Source: Actinacidiphila sp. DG2A-62
GTDB taxonomy: Bacteria > Actinomycetota > Actinomycetes > Streptomycetales > Streptomycetaceae
Reading direction: 5' to 3'
NCBI RefSeq assembly: GCF_035825295.1
Contig: NZ_JAYMGI010000002.1
Coordinates: forward strand, 5,447,501 to 5,511,500
Length of the DNA stretch: 64,000 nt
Shown piece after piece: positions 32,526 to 41,710 of the stretch. Position 1 is the first letter of the stretch. Each line of letters starts with the position of its first letter. The position numbers were made by a program, and so were the translations under genes. The notes under the pieces are model-generated. The model was not told the origin of the DNA, did not search any database, and was given only the letters and a program-made list of their open reading frames with translations.

Positions 32526-33917
32526 TCAGGCGGTGAGTGACACCGGTGGCGTCGACGGAGCGGGCCAGGCGGCCAGGGGGCGGGCTCCCGCGGGGGTGAC
32601 CTCGGCGAAGACCGTGAGCGGGTGGCCGCCGGAGAGCGCGGCCAGGCGCCAGTGCGACGCCGCGCCGGCCAACGGCACCGCTTCCTCGCCGGTGGCGTCC
32701 GCGAGCTGCCACCGGGTGGCCGAGGGTATGGGGACGACCCCGGACAGCACGACCGGCCACGCGTCGAGCCAGGGGTCGTCCGCGAGCGCCGCGCCGTAGG
32801 AGTCGAGCGCGGCCGCGACGCCGACGCCGCGGGGGACCGCACCGTCGCCGGGCTCCGTGGCGTACTGCGTGCCCAGCGCCGCCCGCAGCGGCACCGCCGA
32901 CGGGTAGTAGGCCAGCTCCGCGTCGAGCACCGCCCCGGTCGGGAGGACGAGTTCGGGCGCGCGCCCGGCCGCCCCGAACGACAGCAGCAGCGCGAACCGG
33001 CCCGGCCCCTCGGCGTGCAGCCATATCCGCCGCGTCGTCAGCCGGTCCTCGGCGGTGTCCGTGACGGACAGGACCAGCCACCGCTCGCGCATCGCCGCCC
33101 CCGCGAGCACCTCGGCGGTGTCGACCGTGAAGCCGATCCGGGTCCTGACCGTCTCGACCAGCGGCTGCGGCAGCCGCTCGCGGCCGAGATAGCCGCGGGC
33201 CAGCAGATGCAGCAGCCCGGCCTCCTCCAGCATCCGCGACGGCCAGTCGCCCCCGCTCGCCGGCAGCGCGGCCAACTCCCGAACCCGCGCGGCCAGTCCG
33301 GGCGCCTGCGCGTCCACCATGCGCGCCGCGACCTCGTCCCACGGCTGATACCCGGCCCGGTCCGCGTCGGCCAGCCCGCCGCGCAGCAGATCCGTCAGCC
33401 GCTGCTCCAACTCCACCGCACCCCCCTCGACCCGCACCGCCCGCCGCTCGGCCCGCCGCCGCGCCGCCTCCCGGCCCGGCGGTTCCGGGGGCGGGGCCGC
33501 GCTCCCCTGCGCCGCGGCCCCGCCCACGCTCTTCGCCCCGCTCCCTTCGTCCCCGATCCGCGCGGCCGACCACTGCGCCACCCAGTCCGGCACGGCCGCC
33601 GTGTCCACCCCGCCGACCGTGGCCGTCCCGCCCTGCGCCGCGGTGCCCTGCGCCCACCGCAGCAGCAGTCCCAGCGCGTGCTTGCACGGGAACTTGCGGC
33701 TCGGGCACGTGCAGCGGAAGGCCGGGCCGCTCACGTCCACGGCCGTCTGATACGGCCGGCTGCCGCTGCCCGTGCACAAGCCCCACACCAGCGAACCGGC
33801 CGCGCCGGTGCCCGACCACGGCGCGGGCGTGGCCAGCCGCGCGCCCGCCTTTCGTGATGAGTCGTCAGGCGCGAGCGCGAGCACCTGATCGACCGTCCAC
33901 CGTGCCTCGGTCTCCAT
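32526..33917 (-). CDS. SWIM zinc-finger protein (YehQ-like)
   Basis: 463 aa. The SWIM motif CxCxnCxH is complete near residues 69-80 (CTCPSRKFPCKH: C69, C71, C78, H80), and SWIM domains bind zinc and often nucleic acid or protein. A helical region follows with ALGLLLRWAQG and LEQRLTDLLRGGLADADRAG, then a beta-rich C-terminal half. ATG 33917 lies seven bases after the TACGGT -10 box, so the mRNA is probably leaderless. Escherichia coli yehQ encodes a SWIM protein beside a MoxR/VWA set, the same company as here. It is divergent from MoxR and shares its damage-type promoter. Confidence 0.8.
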   Translation of the reverse strand: METEARWTVDQVLALAPDDSSRKAGARLATPAPWSGTGAAGSLVWGLCTGSGSRPYQTAVDVSGPAFRCTCPSRKFPCKHALGLLLRWAQGTAAQGGTATVGGVDTAAVPDWVAQWSAARIGDEGSGAKSVGGAAAQGSAAPPPEPPGREAARRRAERRAVRVEGGAVELEQRLTDLLRGGLADADRAGYQPWDEVAARMVDAQAPGLAARVRELAALPASGGDWPSRMLEEAGLLHLLARGYLGRERLPQPLVETVRTRIGFTVDTAEVLAGAAMRERWLVLSVTDTAEDRLTTRRIWLHAEGPGRFALLLSFGAAGRAPELVLPTGAVLDAELAYYPSAVPLRAALGTQYATEPGDGAVPRGVGVAAALDSYGAALADDPWLDAWPVVLSGVVPIPSATRWQLADATGEEAVPLAGAASHWRLAALSGGHPLTVFAEVTPAGARPLAAWPAPSTPPVSLTA

Positions 33918-33924
33918 GCCCAAA

Positions 33925-34006
33925 ACCGTAGGGCCCACCACTGACAATCGCGCTGACCTGCGCATATCGCGCTCGGTGACGGATTGTCAGTGGTCGGGTG
34001 CATCGT
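33925..34006. promoter_or_regulatory. Divergent RecA-independent (PafBC-type) DNA-damage promoters in a 13-bp inverted repeat
   Basis: A perfect 13-bp inverted repeat (ACCACTGACAATC 33937-33949 / GATTGTCAGTGGT 33982-33994) carries one promoter per arm. Minus strand: TTGTCAGTG (33947-33939), exactly 8 bp, then TACGGT (33930-33925). Plus strand: TTGTCAGTG (33984-33992), 8 bp, then CATCGT (34001-34006). The known actinobacterial RecA-NDp consensus is TTGTCRGTG-N8-TAnnnT. The minus-strand site fits fully, the plus-strand one differs at one -10 base. Confidence 0.8.
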
Positions 34007-34033
34007 GGTGGACAACGACGAACGCACGACGAG

Positions 34034-34090
34034 AGCACGACGCGAAGCACCACGAGAAGCACGACGCGAAGCACCACGAAAAGCACGACG
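34034..34090. repeat. 24-bp tandem repeat in the MoxR leader
   Basis: Two full copies and a part copy of a 24-bp unit starting AGCACGACGCGAAGCACCAC lie in the 5' leader of the MoxR gene. They are Arg/His/Glu-like in composition but no start codon or frame suggests translation. Confidence 0.6.
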
Positions 34091-34139
34091 AACGAGCCCG
34101 GGCCGGGGCCCAGATCCCGGCCGGTGAGTGGGGGAGACC

Positions 34140-35285
34140 ATGTCCGAAACGACAAGCGCCGCGACCGTGACCGCGCACGCCGCCGGAGTCGGGACCGAGG
34201 CGGCGGCCGACGCCCTGCGCCCGCACGCTGAGACCGCGTTCGCCGACGAACTCGCCGCGCTCGCCGCCGCCGACGACCGCCCGCGCCCGCCGCGGTGGAA
34301 GCTGTCCCCGTGGGCCGTGGCCACGTATCTGCTGGGCGGCACACTGCCGGACGGAACGGTCGTCTCGCCGAAGTACGTCGGCCCGCGGCGCATCGTCGAA
34401 GTGGCGGTCACCACGCTGGCCACCGACCGCGCGCTGCTGCTGCTCGGCGTGCCCGGCACCGCCAAGACCTGGGTGTCCGAGCATCTGGCCGCGGCGATCA
34501 GCGGCGATTCAACGCTGCTGGTGCAGGGCACCGCCGGCACCCCGGAGGAGGCCATCCGCTACGGCTGGAACTACGCGCAGCTGCTCACCCACGGGCCCAG
34601 CCGCGCCGCGCTCGTGCCCAGCCCGGTGATGCGGGCGATGGCCGAGGGCCGGATCGCGCGCGTGGAGGAGCTGACGCGCATCCCGGCCGACGTGCAGGAC
34701 ACGCTGATCACGATCCTGTCGGAGAAGACGCTGCCGATAGCGGAGCTGGGCGCCGAGACCCAGGCGGTCCGCGGCTTCAACGTGATCGCGACCGCCAACG
34801 ACCGCGACCGGGGGGTCAACGAGCTGTCCAGCGCGCTGCGCCGCCGGTTCAACACGGTGGTCCTGCCGCTGCCGGCCACCGCGGACGACGAGGTGGAGAT
34901 CGTCTCCCGCCGGGTCGGCCAGCTCGGCCGCGCCCTCGACCTGCCCGCCGCCCCGCACGGCGCGGACGAGATCCGCCGGGTCGTCACCGTCTTCCGCGAG
35001 CTGCGGACCGGTGTCACCGAGGACGGCAGGACCAAGCTCAAGTCCCCGTCGGGCACGCTCTCCACCGCCGAGGCCATCTCCGTGCTGACCAGCGGCCTCG
35101 CGCTGGCCGCGCACTTCGGCGACGGCGTGCTGCGCGCCGGCGACGTGGCCGCGGGCCTCCTCGGCGCGGTGGTCCGCGACCCGGTGGCCGACCGGATCGT
35201 CTGGCAGGAATATCTGGAGACCGTCGTGCGGGAACGGGACGGGTGGAAGGACTTCTACCGTGCCTGCCGCGAGGTGTCGGCATGA
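34140..35285 (+). CDS. MoxR-family AAA+ ATPase (YehL-like)
   Basis: 381 aa. Walker A GVPGTAKT (about 103-110), a Walker B-like region with VEELTRIPADVQDTL, sensor I FNVIATANDRDRGVNEL and the arginine-finger helix SSALRRRFNTVVLP. MoxR ATPases act with VWA proteins as chaperones that insert metals or remodel complexes. ATG 34140 is preceded by GGGGGAG. The stop overlaps the next start as ATGA, so MoxR, DUF5682 and VWA are translationally coupled. Expression should respond to DNA damage, judging from the promoter. The closest described set known to me is E. coli yehLMPQ. Confidence 0.88.
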   Translation: MSETTSAATVTAHAAGVGTEAAADALRPHAETAFADELAALAAADDRPRPPRWKLSPWAVATYLLGGTLPDGTVVSPKYVGPRRIVEVAVTTLATDRALLLLGVPGTAKTWVSEHLAAAISGDSTLLVQGTAGTPEEAIRYGWNYAQLLTHGPSRAALVPSPVMRAMAEGRIARVEELTRIPADVQDTLITILSEKTLPIAELGAETQAVRGFNVIATANDRDRGVNELSSALRRRFNTVVLPLPATADDEVEIVSRRVGQLGRALDLPAAPHGADEIRRVVTVFRELRTGVTEDGRTKLKSPSGTLSTAEAISVLTSGLALAAHFGDGVLRAGDVAAGLLGAVVRDPVADRIVWQEYLETVVRERDGWKDFYRACREVSA

Positions 35286-37900
35286 CGCCGCCCGCGCCCC
35301 GGCCCGGCGAGGAGCCGGTGCTGCTCGGGGTACGGCACCACGGACCCGGTTCTGCGCGGGCGGTGCGCGCGGCGCTGGAGGCGTACCGCCCCCAGGCCGT
35401 GCTCATCGAGGGGCCGCCCGAGGCGGACGCGCTGACCGCGCTCGCCGCCGATCCCGCGATGCGCCCGCCGGTGGCACTGCTCGCCCACGCGGTGGAGGAC
35501 CCGTCGAAGGCGGCGTTCTGGCCGTTCGCGGAGTTCTCCCCGGAGTGGGTGGCGATCCGGTGGGCGGCCAAGGCGGGCGCGGAGATCCGCTTCATCGACC
35601 TCCCGGCCGCGCACACGCTCGCCTCCGGGAGCGAAGAGGCCGGCGAGGGCGGGAAGGCCGGCGAGCCTGGGGCGGGGACGGACCGGGAGGCGCGGGAGCA
35701 GGCGGTGCGGGGACGGGGGGATGCCGCGGAGGCGGAGGGACCGGCGGGGGGACCCTCGGGGAGACCGGCGGACGGCCCGGCGGACGGCCCGGCGCACGGT
35801 CGTGCGGGCGGACCGTCGAAGCGTCCGGCGGTCGGACCGGCGGACGACTGCGCGGAGGAGCCGAAAGGGGACGCCGCGGCCGTGCGGATCGATCCGCTCG
35901 CCGTGCTGGCCGCGACCGCCGGGTACGACGACGCGGAGCGCTGGTGGGAGGACGCCGTGGAGCACCGCGGCGGGGAGGGGGACGCGCTGGCGCCGTTCGC
36001 CGCGCTCGCCGAGGCCATGGCGGCGGTCCGGGAGACGTACGGCGACGGCGGGCACGAGCAGGACGCGGTGCGCGAGGCGCACATGCGGCTGCGGCTGCGG
36101 GAGGCCCGGCGCGCGTACGCCCGCACGGCGGTGGTGTGCGGCGCCTGGCACGTGCCGGCGCTCACCGCGCGGACCACCGTCGCCGCGGACAAGGCTCTGC
36201 TCAAGGGCCTGCCCAGGACCAAGGTCGAGACGACCTGGGTGCCCTGGACGCACCGCAGGCTGGCCAGGGCGAGCGGGTACGGCGCGGGGATCGACTCGCC
36301 GGGCTGGTACCGCCACCTGTTCACCGCGCAGGACCGGCCGGTGGAGCGGTGGCTCACCAAGGTCGCCGAGCTGCTGCGCGCGGAGGACTTCCCGGTCTCC
36401 CCGGCGCACGTGATCGAGGCGGTCCGGCTCGCCGAGACGCTCGCGGCGATGCGCGGCCGCCCGCTCGCCGGGCTCGGCGAGACCACCGACGCGGTCAGGG
36501 CGGTGATGTGCGACGGCTCCGATGTGCCGCTCGACCTGATCCGCGACCGGCTGGTGGTGGGGGACGTGCTCGGCGAGGTGCCGCCGGACGCGCCCGCCGT
36601 GCCGCTGGCCCGCGACCTGGCGCGCGAGCAGCGCCGCCTGCGTCTCAAGCCCGAGGCGGCGGAGCGCGAACTGGAGCTGGACCTGCGCCGCGACCTCGAC
36701 GCGGACCGCAGCCGGCTGCTGCACCGCCTGCGGCTGCTGCGCATCGCGTGGGGCGAGCCGGTGGCGAGCCGCGGCGGCAAGGGGACGTTCCGGGAGACCT
36801 GGCGGCTGCGGTGGGAGCCCGAGGCGGCGATCGGCGTCGCCGAGGCGGGCGTGTGGGGCACCACGGTCCGGGCCGCCGCGACCGCCCGGGCCGAGGACGC
36901 GGCGACCGGGTCCGCCACCCTCGCCGAGGTCACCGCGCTCGCCGAGGCCTGCCTGCGGGCCGGGCTCTCCGAGGCGCTGCCCGTGGTGATGCGGGTGCTG
37001 GCCGACCGCGCGGCCCTCGACGCGGACGTGGCCCACCTCGCGGCGGCGCTCCCCGCGCTGGTCCGCGCGGTGCGCTACGGCGACGTGCGCGGCACCGACT
37101 CCGCCGCCCTGGCCGAGGTCGCCGAGGGCATCGCCGAACGCGTCCGGATCGGCTTCCCCGCGGCCTGCGTCAACATCGCGCCCGACGCGGCCCGCGCCCT
37201 GCGCGTCCATCTCGACGCGTCCCATCGCGCCGTCCACCTCCTCGCGCCCTCCGCCGGCCCGACGCCCCCGGCGGTCCCGCCGCCCGCCGCGCCGGCGGAG
37301 GAACGGTCCCCGGCGGCCGGCGGCGCGGTCGCCGGCGCCGCGCCGGGGGGCGGTCTCCGGGAGCGGTGGGCGCAGATGGTGCGGGCGCTGGCCGAGCGGG
37401 ACGGCGCGATACCCGGACTGCTGCGCGGCGCGGCGGCGCGGCTGCTGGTGGACGAGGGGAGGCTGCCGGCCGACGAGGCGGCCCGGCTGATGGGCCTCGC
37501 GCTGTCGCCCGGCGCCGGGCCGGTCGAGGCGGCCGGCTGGATCGAGGGCTTCCTCGCCGGCGGCGGCATGCTGCTGGTGCACGACGAACGGCTGCTCGCG
37601 CTGGTCGACGGGTGGCTGTCGCGGGTGCCGGCGGAGGCGTTCACGGATGTGCTGCCGCTGCTGCGCCGGACGTTCGCCGAGTTCGAGCCGGGAGTGCGCC
37701 GCAGCCTCGGCGAACTCGTCCGCCGCGGCCCCGCGCGGTCGCGTCCCGCCGCCACCGGCGGCGAGCCCGGCCTGCCCGGCTTCGGCGCGGCTCTCGACAC
37801 CGCGCGCGCCGACGCGGCCGTCCACACCGTACGGCTCCTGCTCGGCACCACGACCACAACGGACCTGGGGGAACTGGCAGATGACCACCTCACCGACTGA
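35282..37900 (+). CDS. DUF5682 protein (YehM-like)
   Basis: 872 aa. The N-terminal signature LLGVRHHGPGSARAV and VLIEGPPEADAL resemble the TraB/PrgY-type GxxHxGPxS pattern. A Gly/Pro-rich low-complexity linker (about 115-200) follows, then VVCGAWHVPALTARTTVAA, TTWVPWTHRRLARASGYGAG, and a long helical C-terminal half (LREARRAYARTAVV). No membrane helices. The C-terminus is also rich in Ala/Leu repeats. It lies between MoxR and VWA, with ATGA coupling before and 20-bp overlap after. Likely a core component that binds the target; the activity is not known. Confidence 0.82.
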   Translation: MTPPAPRPGEEPVLLGVRHHGPGSARAVRAALEAYRPQAVLIEGPPEADALTALAADPAMRPPVALLAHAVEDPSKAAFWPFAEFSPEWVAIRWAAKAGAEIRFIDLPAAHTLASGSEEAGEGGKAGEPGAGTDREAREQAVRGRGDAAEAEGPAGGPSGRPADGPADGPAHGRAGGPSKRPAVGPADDCAEEPKGDAAAVRIDPLAVLAATAGYDDAERWWEDAVEHRGGEGDALAPFAALAEAMAAVRETYGDGGHEQDAVREAHMRLRLREARRAYARTAVVCGAWHVPALTARTTVAADKALLKGLPRTKVETTWVPWTHRRLARASGYGAGIDSPGWYRHLFTAQDRPVERWLTKVAELLRAEDFPVSPAHVIEAVRLAETLAAMRGRPLAGLGETTDAVRAVMCDGSDVPLDLIRDRLVVGDVLGEVPPDAPAVPLARDLAREQRRLRLKPEAAERELELDLRRDLDADRSRLLHRLRLLRIAWGEPVASRGGKGTFRETWRLRWEPEAAIGVAEAGVWGTTVRAAATARAEDAATGSATLAEVTALAEACLRAGLSEALPVVMRVLADRAALDADVAHLAAALPALVRAVRYGDVRGTDSAALAEVAEGIAERVRIGFPAACVNIAPDAARALRVHLDASHRAVHLLAPSAGPTPPAVPPPAAPAEERSPAAGGAVAGAAPGGGLRERWAQMVRALAERDGAIPGLLRGAAARLLVDEGRLPADEAARLMGLALSPGAGPVEAAGWIEGFLAGGGMLLVHDERLLALVDGWLSRVPAEAFTDVLPLLRRTFAEFEPGVRRSLGELVRRGPARSRPAATGGEPGLPGFGAALDTARADAAVHTVRLLLGTTTTTDLGELADDHLTD

Positions 37901-39212
37901 CCCGCGGCCCGCCGCCCCCGCCGACGTCCCCGCCGACTTCCCGGCCGGCGCCTCCGCCAGCGTCCCGGCCGGCGTCTCGGCCGGCGTCTCGGCCGACGTC
38001 CCAGCCGCCGCCCCCGCCAGCACCCCCGCCGGCGCGGGGCCCGCCCCGCGCCCCGCCGGGGACGACGAACGGATGCGGCGGTGGCGGCTGGTGCTCGGCG
38101 GTGGGGGAGCGGACGGCACCGGGCACGAGCCGGCCGGGGAGGACGCCGCGATGGACCGGGCGCTCGCCGCGCTCTACGGGGACGGGCCGGGCGCCGGCGC
38201 CGGCGTGGCGAGCCGGGGCACGGAGCGCGGCGCGGGGCTCGGCGGGTCCGCGCCGCACGTGGCGCGCTGGCTCGGCGACATCCGCAGGTACTTCCCGAGC
38301 TCCGTCGTCCAGGTGATGCAGCGCGACGCGATCGACCGGCTCGGCCTGTCCGCCCTGCTGCTGGAGCCCGAGATGCTGGAGGCGGTCGAGGCGGACGTCC
38401 ACCTGGTCGGCACCCTGCTGTCGCTGAACAAGGCGATGCCCGAGACCACCCGCGAGACCGCCCGCGCCGTCGTGCGCAAGGTGGTGCGGGACCTGGAGGA
38501 GCGGCTGGCCGGCCGCACCCGTACCGCGCTCACCGGCGCGCTGGACCGCGCCGCCAAGGTCGGCCGCCCCCGGCACCGGGACATCGACTGGGACCGCACC
38601 ATCCGCGCCAACCTCCGGCACTACCTGCCCGAGCACGGCACGATCGTCCCCGAGCGGCTGATCGGCCACGGCCGCGCCGAGCACGCGGTGAAGAAGGACG
38701 TCGTGCTGTGCGTCGACCAGTCCGGGTCGATGGCCGCGTCGGTCGTCTACGCCTCGGTGTTCGGCGCGGTGCTCGCCTCGATGCGGTCCTTGAACACACG
38801 CCTGGTGGTGTTCGACACCGCCGTGGTGGACCTGACGGAGCACCTGGACGACCCGGTCGACGTGCTGTTCGGCACCCAGCTCGGCGGCGGCACCGACATC
38901 AACCGGGCGCTGGCGTACTGCCAGTCCCTGATCACCCGTCCGGCCGAGACGGTGGTCGTCCTGGTCAGCGACCTCTACGAGGGCGGCATACGGGACGAGA
39001 TGCTCAAGCGCGTCGCGGCGATGAAGGCGGCCGGCGTGCAGTTCGTCGCGCTGCTCGTGCTCAGCGACGAGGGCGCGCCCGCCTACGACCGGGAGCACGC
39101 GGCGGCGCTCGCGGCCCTCGGTGCGCCCGCGTTCGCCTGCACCCCCGACCTGTTCCCCGAGGTGATGGCCGCGGCCCTGGAGAAGCGCCCGCTCCCCATA
39201 CCCGAGGCGTGA
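37881..39212 (+). CDS. VWA domain protein (YehP/CoxE-like)
   Basis: 443 aa. The first 50 residues are an Ala/Pro repeat with repeated ADVPA/AGVSAG units. A helical region (VVQVMQRDAIDRLGLS, KVGRPRHRDIDWDRTI) precedes the VWA domain, which has a complete MIDAS: CVDQSGSMAAS (DxSxS, about 278), LGGGTDINRA (Thr) and LVSDLYEGG (Asp). Such VWA proteins pair with MoxR ATPases to bind a metal-dependent partner. The ATG lies within the end of DUF5682. It has no signal peptide or helix, so acts in the cytoplasm. With MoxR and DUF5682 it forms a three-gene operon. Confidence 0.85.
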   Translation: MTTSPTDPRPAAPADVPADFPAGASASVPAGVSAGVSADVPAAAPASTPAGAGPAPRPAGDDERMRRWRLVLGGGGADGTGHEPAGEDAAMDRALAALYGDGPGAGAGVASRGTERGAGLGGSAPHVARWLGDIRRYFPSSVVQVMQRDAIDRLGLSALLLEPEMLEAVEADVHLVGTLLSLNKAMPETTRETARAVVRKVVRDLEERLAGRTRTALTGALDRAAKVGRPRHRDIDWDRTIRANLRHYLPEHGTIVPERLIGHGRAEHAVKKDVVLCVDQSGSMAASVVYASVFGAVLASMRSLNTRLVVFDTAVVDLTEHLDDPVDVLFGTQLGGGTDINRALAYCQSLITRPAETVVVLVSDLYEGGIRDEMLKRVAAMKAAGVQFVALLVLSDEGAPAYDREHAAALAALGAPAFACTPDLFPEVMAAALEKRPLPIPEA

Positions 39213-39614
39213 CCGCCCGCCCGGCGGCCCGCCCGGGTGCCCGGCCGTCCCTCCCCGCACCCGGCCGCCCGTCCGGTGGCGCGGCGCCCGCCCGCCCCCG
39301 CGCGCCCCGCGCCCCGCCCCGCCGCTGGATCTGTGACCGTTCTCACCGCGCACAAGTGATCCGCGATTTAGGCCGCCACCGCCCGCGGCGATAACCTGCA
39401 AGACGGACATGCCGCGTACTCGGTCACCGTGTGCGCTTCCCTTGTGACAGTGCAGTCGCCCTGCCCGTAGCGGCACGCCCAGCCGATCAGGCGGCGCCGC
39501 ACATCCCCGATGGCGGCAGCGGCCTGCGGCCCGACGAGGCCCGACCAGGTGCCCAGCACCTGCCACGGCCTGACAAGTGGCCTGACAAGTCCAGGAAAAG
39601 GGAGACGGACGCGC
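39213..39614. promoter_or_regulatory. 402-bp region upstream of sucC
   Basis: After the VWA gene and an Arg/Pro-like GC-rich tract, AT content rises at 39330-39420. TAACCT (39392-39397) is a candidate -10 for sucCD with no good -35. Two exact copies of GGCCTGACAAGT (39567-39590) lie 25 bp before the GTG start, possibly an operator or leader element. Confidence 0.4.
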
Positions 39615-40793
39615 GTGGACCTGTTCGAGTACCAGGCGAGGGACCTCTTCGCCAAGCACGGTGTACCGGTGCTGGCCGGTGAAGTCATCGACACGCCTGA
39701 GGCGGCGCGCGAGGTGGCCGAGCGACTCGGCGGCCGTGCGGTCGTCAAGGCGCAGGTCAAGGTCGGTGGCCGCGGCAAGGCCGGCGGCGTCAAGCTCGCC
39801 GCCGACCCCGCCGACGCGGTCGCCAAGGCCGACGCGATTCTGGGCATGGACATCAAGGGCCACACGGTCCACAAGGTGATGCTCGCCGAGACCGCGGACA
39901 TCAAGGAGGAGTACTACGTCTCCTTCCTGCTGGACCGCACCAACCGCACCTTCCTGGCCATGGCCTCGGTGCAGGGCGGCGTGGAGATCGAGGTCGTCGC
40001 CGAGGAGAACCCCGACGCCCTCGCCCGGATCCCGGTGGACGCCCTGGAGGGCGTGACGCCGGAGAAGGCCGCGGAGATCGTGGCCGCCGCGAAGTTCCCG
40101 GCCGACGTCGCCGACCAGGTGGCCGAGGTGCTGCAGAAGCTGTGGACCGTCTTCGTCAAGGAAGACGCCCTGCTGGTCGAGGTGAACCCGCTGGTCAAGA
40201 CCGGTGACGGCAAGGTCATCGCGCTCGACGGCAAGGTCTCGCTGGACGCCAACGCCGCGTTCCGCCAGCCGGAGCACGAGGCGCTGGAGGACAAGGCCGC
40301 CGCCAACCCGCTGGAGGCCGCCGCCAAGGCCAAGGGCCTGAACTACGTCAAGCTCGACGGCCAGGTCGGCATCATCGGCAACGGCGCGGGCCTGGTCATG
40401 TCCACCCTGGACGTGGTCGCCTACGCCGGTGAGGCGCACGGCGGCGTCAAGCCCGCCAACTTCCTGGACATCGGCGGCGGCGCGTCCGCCGAGGTGATGG
40501 CCAACGGCCTGGAGATCATCCTCGGCGACCCGGACGTCCGGTCGGTGTTCGTCAACGTCTTCGGCGGCATCACCGCCTGCGACGAGGTGGCCAACGGCAT
40601 CGTGCAGGCGCTGGAGCTGCTCGCCTCCAAGGGCGAGCAGGTCACCAAGCCGCTCGTCGTCCGCCTGGACGGCAACAACGCGGAGCTGGGTCGCAAGATC
40701 CTGTCCGACGCGAACCACCCCCTGGTGCAGCGGGTGGACACCATGGACGGCGCGGCCGACAAGGCCGCCGAGCTGGCCGCGGCCGCGAAGTAA
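39615..40793 (+). CDS. sucC: Succinyl-CoA synthetase (ADP-forming) subunit beta
   Basis: 392 aa. The ATP-grasp subunit of the TCA-cycle enzyme that makes succinate and ATP from succinyl-CoA. It starts MDLFEYQARDLFAKHGVP, and has VVKAQVKVGGRGKAGGVKLA for nucleotide binding, EVNPLVKTGDGKVIALDGK for metal binding, GNGAGLVMSTLDVV and FVNVFGGITACDEVANGI near the CoA ligase half. The start is GTG 39615, with GGGAG eleven bases before. ATG 39510 would add a Pro/Arg-rich leader absent in the family. sucD follows 22 bp after the stop. Confidence 0.97.
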   Translation: MDLFEYQARDLFAKHGVPVLAGEVIDTPEAAREVAERLGGRAVVKAQVKVGGRGKAGGVKLAADPADAVAKADAILGMDIKGHTVHKVMLAETADIKEEYYVSFLLDRTNRTFLAMASVQGGVEIEVVAEENPDALARIPVDALEGVTPEKAAEIVAAAKFPADVADQVAEVLQKLWTVFVKEDALLVEVNPLVKTGDGKVIALDGKVSLDANAAFRQPEHEALEDKAAANPLEAAAKAKGLNYVKLDGQVGIIGNGAGLVMSTLDVVAYAGEAHGGVKPANFLDIGGGASAEVMANGLEIILGDPDVRSVFVNVFGGITACDEVANGIVQALELLASKGEQVTKPLVVRLDGNNAELGRKILSDANHPLVQRVDTMDGAADKAAELAAAAK

Positions 40794-40815
40794 GGGAAGA
40801 GGACTACACACCACC

Positions 40816-41703
40816 ATGGCTATCTTCCTGAACAAGGACAGCAAGGTCATCGTCCAGGGCATGACCGGCGCGACCGGCATGAAGCACACCACGCTGATGC
40901 TCGGCGACGGCACCAACATCGTCGGCGGCGTGAACCCGCGCAAGGCCGGCACCTCCGTCACCTTCGAGGGCGGCCGCGAGGTCCCGGTTTTCGGCGGCGT
41001 CAAGGAGGCCATCGAGGCCACCGGCGCGAACGTGACCGTGATCTTCGTCCCGGAGAAGTTCACCAAGGACGCGGTGGTCGAGGCGATCGAGGCCGAGATC
41101 CCGCTGGCCGTCGTCATCACCGAGGGCGTCGCGGTGCACGACACCGCCGCGTTCTGGGCGCTGGCCCAGGCCAAGGGGAACAAGACCCGGATCATCGGCC
41201 CGAACTGCCCCGGCCTGATCACCCCCGGCCAGTCCAACGCGGGCATCATCCCCGGCGACATCACCAAGCCCGGTCGCATCGGCCTGGTCTCCAAGTCGGG
41301 CACCCTGACGTACCAGATGATGTACGAGCTGCGGGACATCGGCTTCTCGTCGGCGGTCGGCATCGGCGGCGACCCGGTCATCGGCACCACGCACATCGAC
41401 GCGCTGGAGGCGTTCGAGGCCGACCCCGACACCGACCTGATCGTGATGATCGGCGAGATCGGCGGCGACGCGGAGGAGCGGGCCGCGGCGTTCATCGAGA
41501 AGAACGTCACCAAGCCCGTCGTCGGCTACGTCGCCGGCTTCACCGCGCCCGAGGGCAAGACGATGGGCCACGCCGGCGCCATCGTCTCCGGCTCCTCCGG
41601 CACCGCGCAGGCCAAGAAGGAGGCGCTGGAGGCCGCGGGCGTCAAGGTCGGCAAGACGCCGTCCGAGACCGCGCGCCTCGCGCGGGAGCTCCTCGCCGGC
41701 TGA
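40816..41703 (+). CDS. sucD: Succinyl-CoA synthetase (ADP-forming) subunit alpha
   Basis: 295 aa. This subunit binds CoA and is phosphorylated on His during catalysis. It opens AIFLNKDSKVIVQGMTGATG, has the CoA-binding Rossmann fold with VVITEGVAVHDTA and GPNCPGLITPGQ, and the phospho-His loop TMGHAGAIVSGSSGTAQAK at about 250. ATG 40816 has GGGAAGAGG upstream. It is co-transcribed with sucC. The downstream minus-strand gene ends 8 bp away, so termination must occur at the boundary. Confidence 0.97.
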   Translation: MAIFLNKDSKVIVQGMTGATGMKHTTLMLGDGTNIVGGVNPRKAGTSVTFEGGREVPVFGGVKEAIEATGANVTVIFVPEKFTKDAVVEAIEAEIPLAVVITEGVAVHDTAAFWALAQAKGNKTRIIGPNCPGLITPGQSNAGIIPGDITKPGRIGLVSKSGTLTYQMMYELRDIGFSSAVGIGGDPVIGTTHIDALEAFEADPDTDLIVMIGEIGGDAEERAAAFIEKNVTKPVVGYVAGFTAPEGKTMGHAGAIVSGSSGTAQAKKEALEAAGVKVGKTPSETARLARELLAG

Positions 41704-41710
41704 TCCGGCG

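Noticed and set aside
34034..34090. A small coding gene in the MoxR leader repeats
   Set aside because: No start codon with ribosome-binding site, and every frame gives simple charged repeats.
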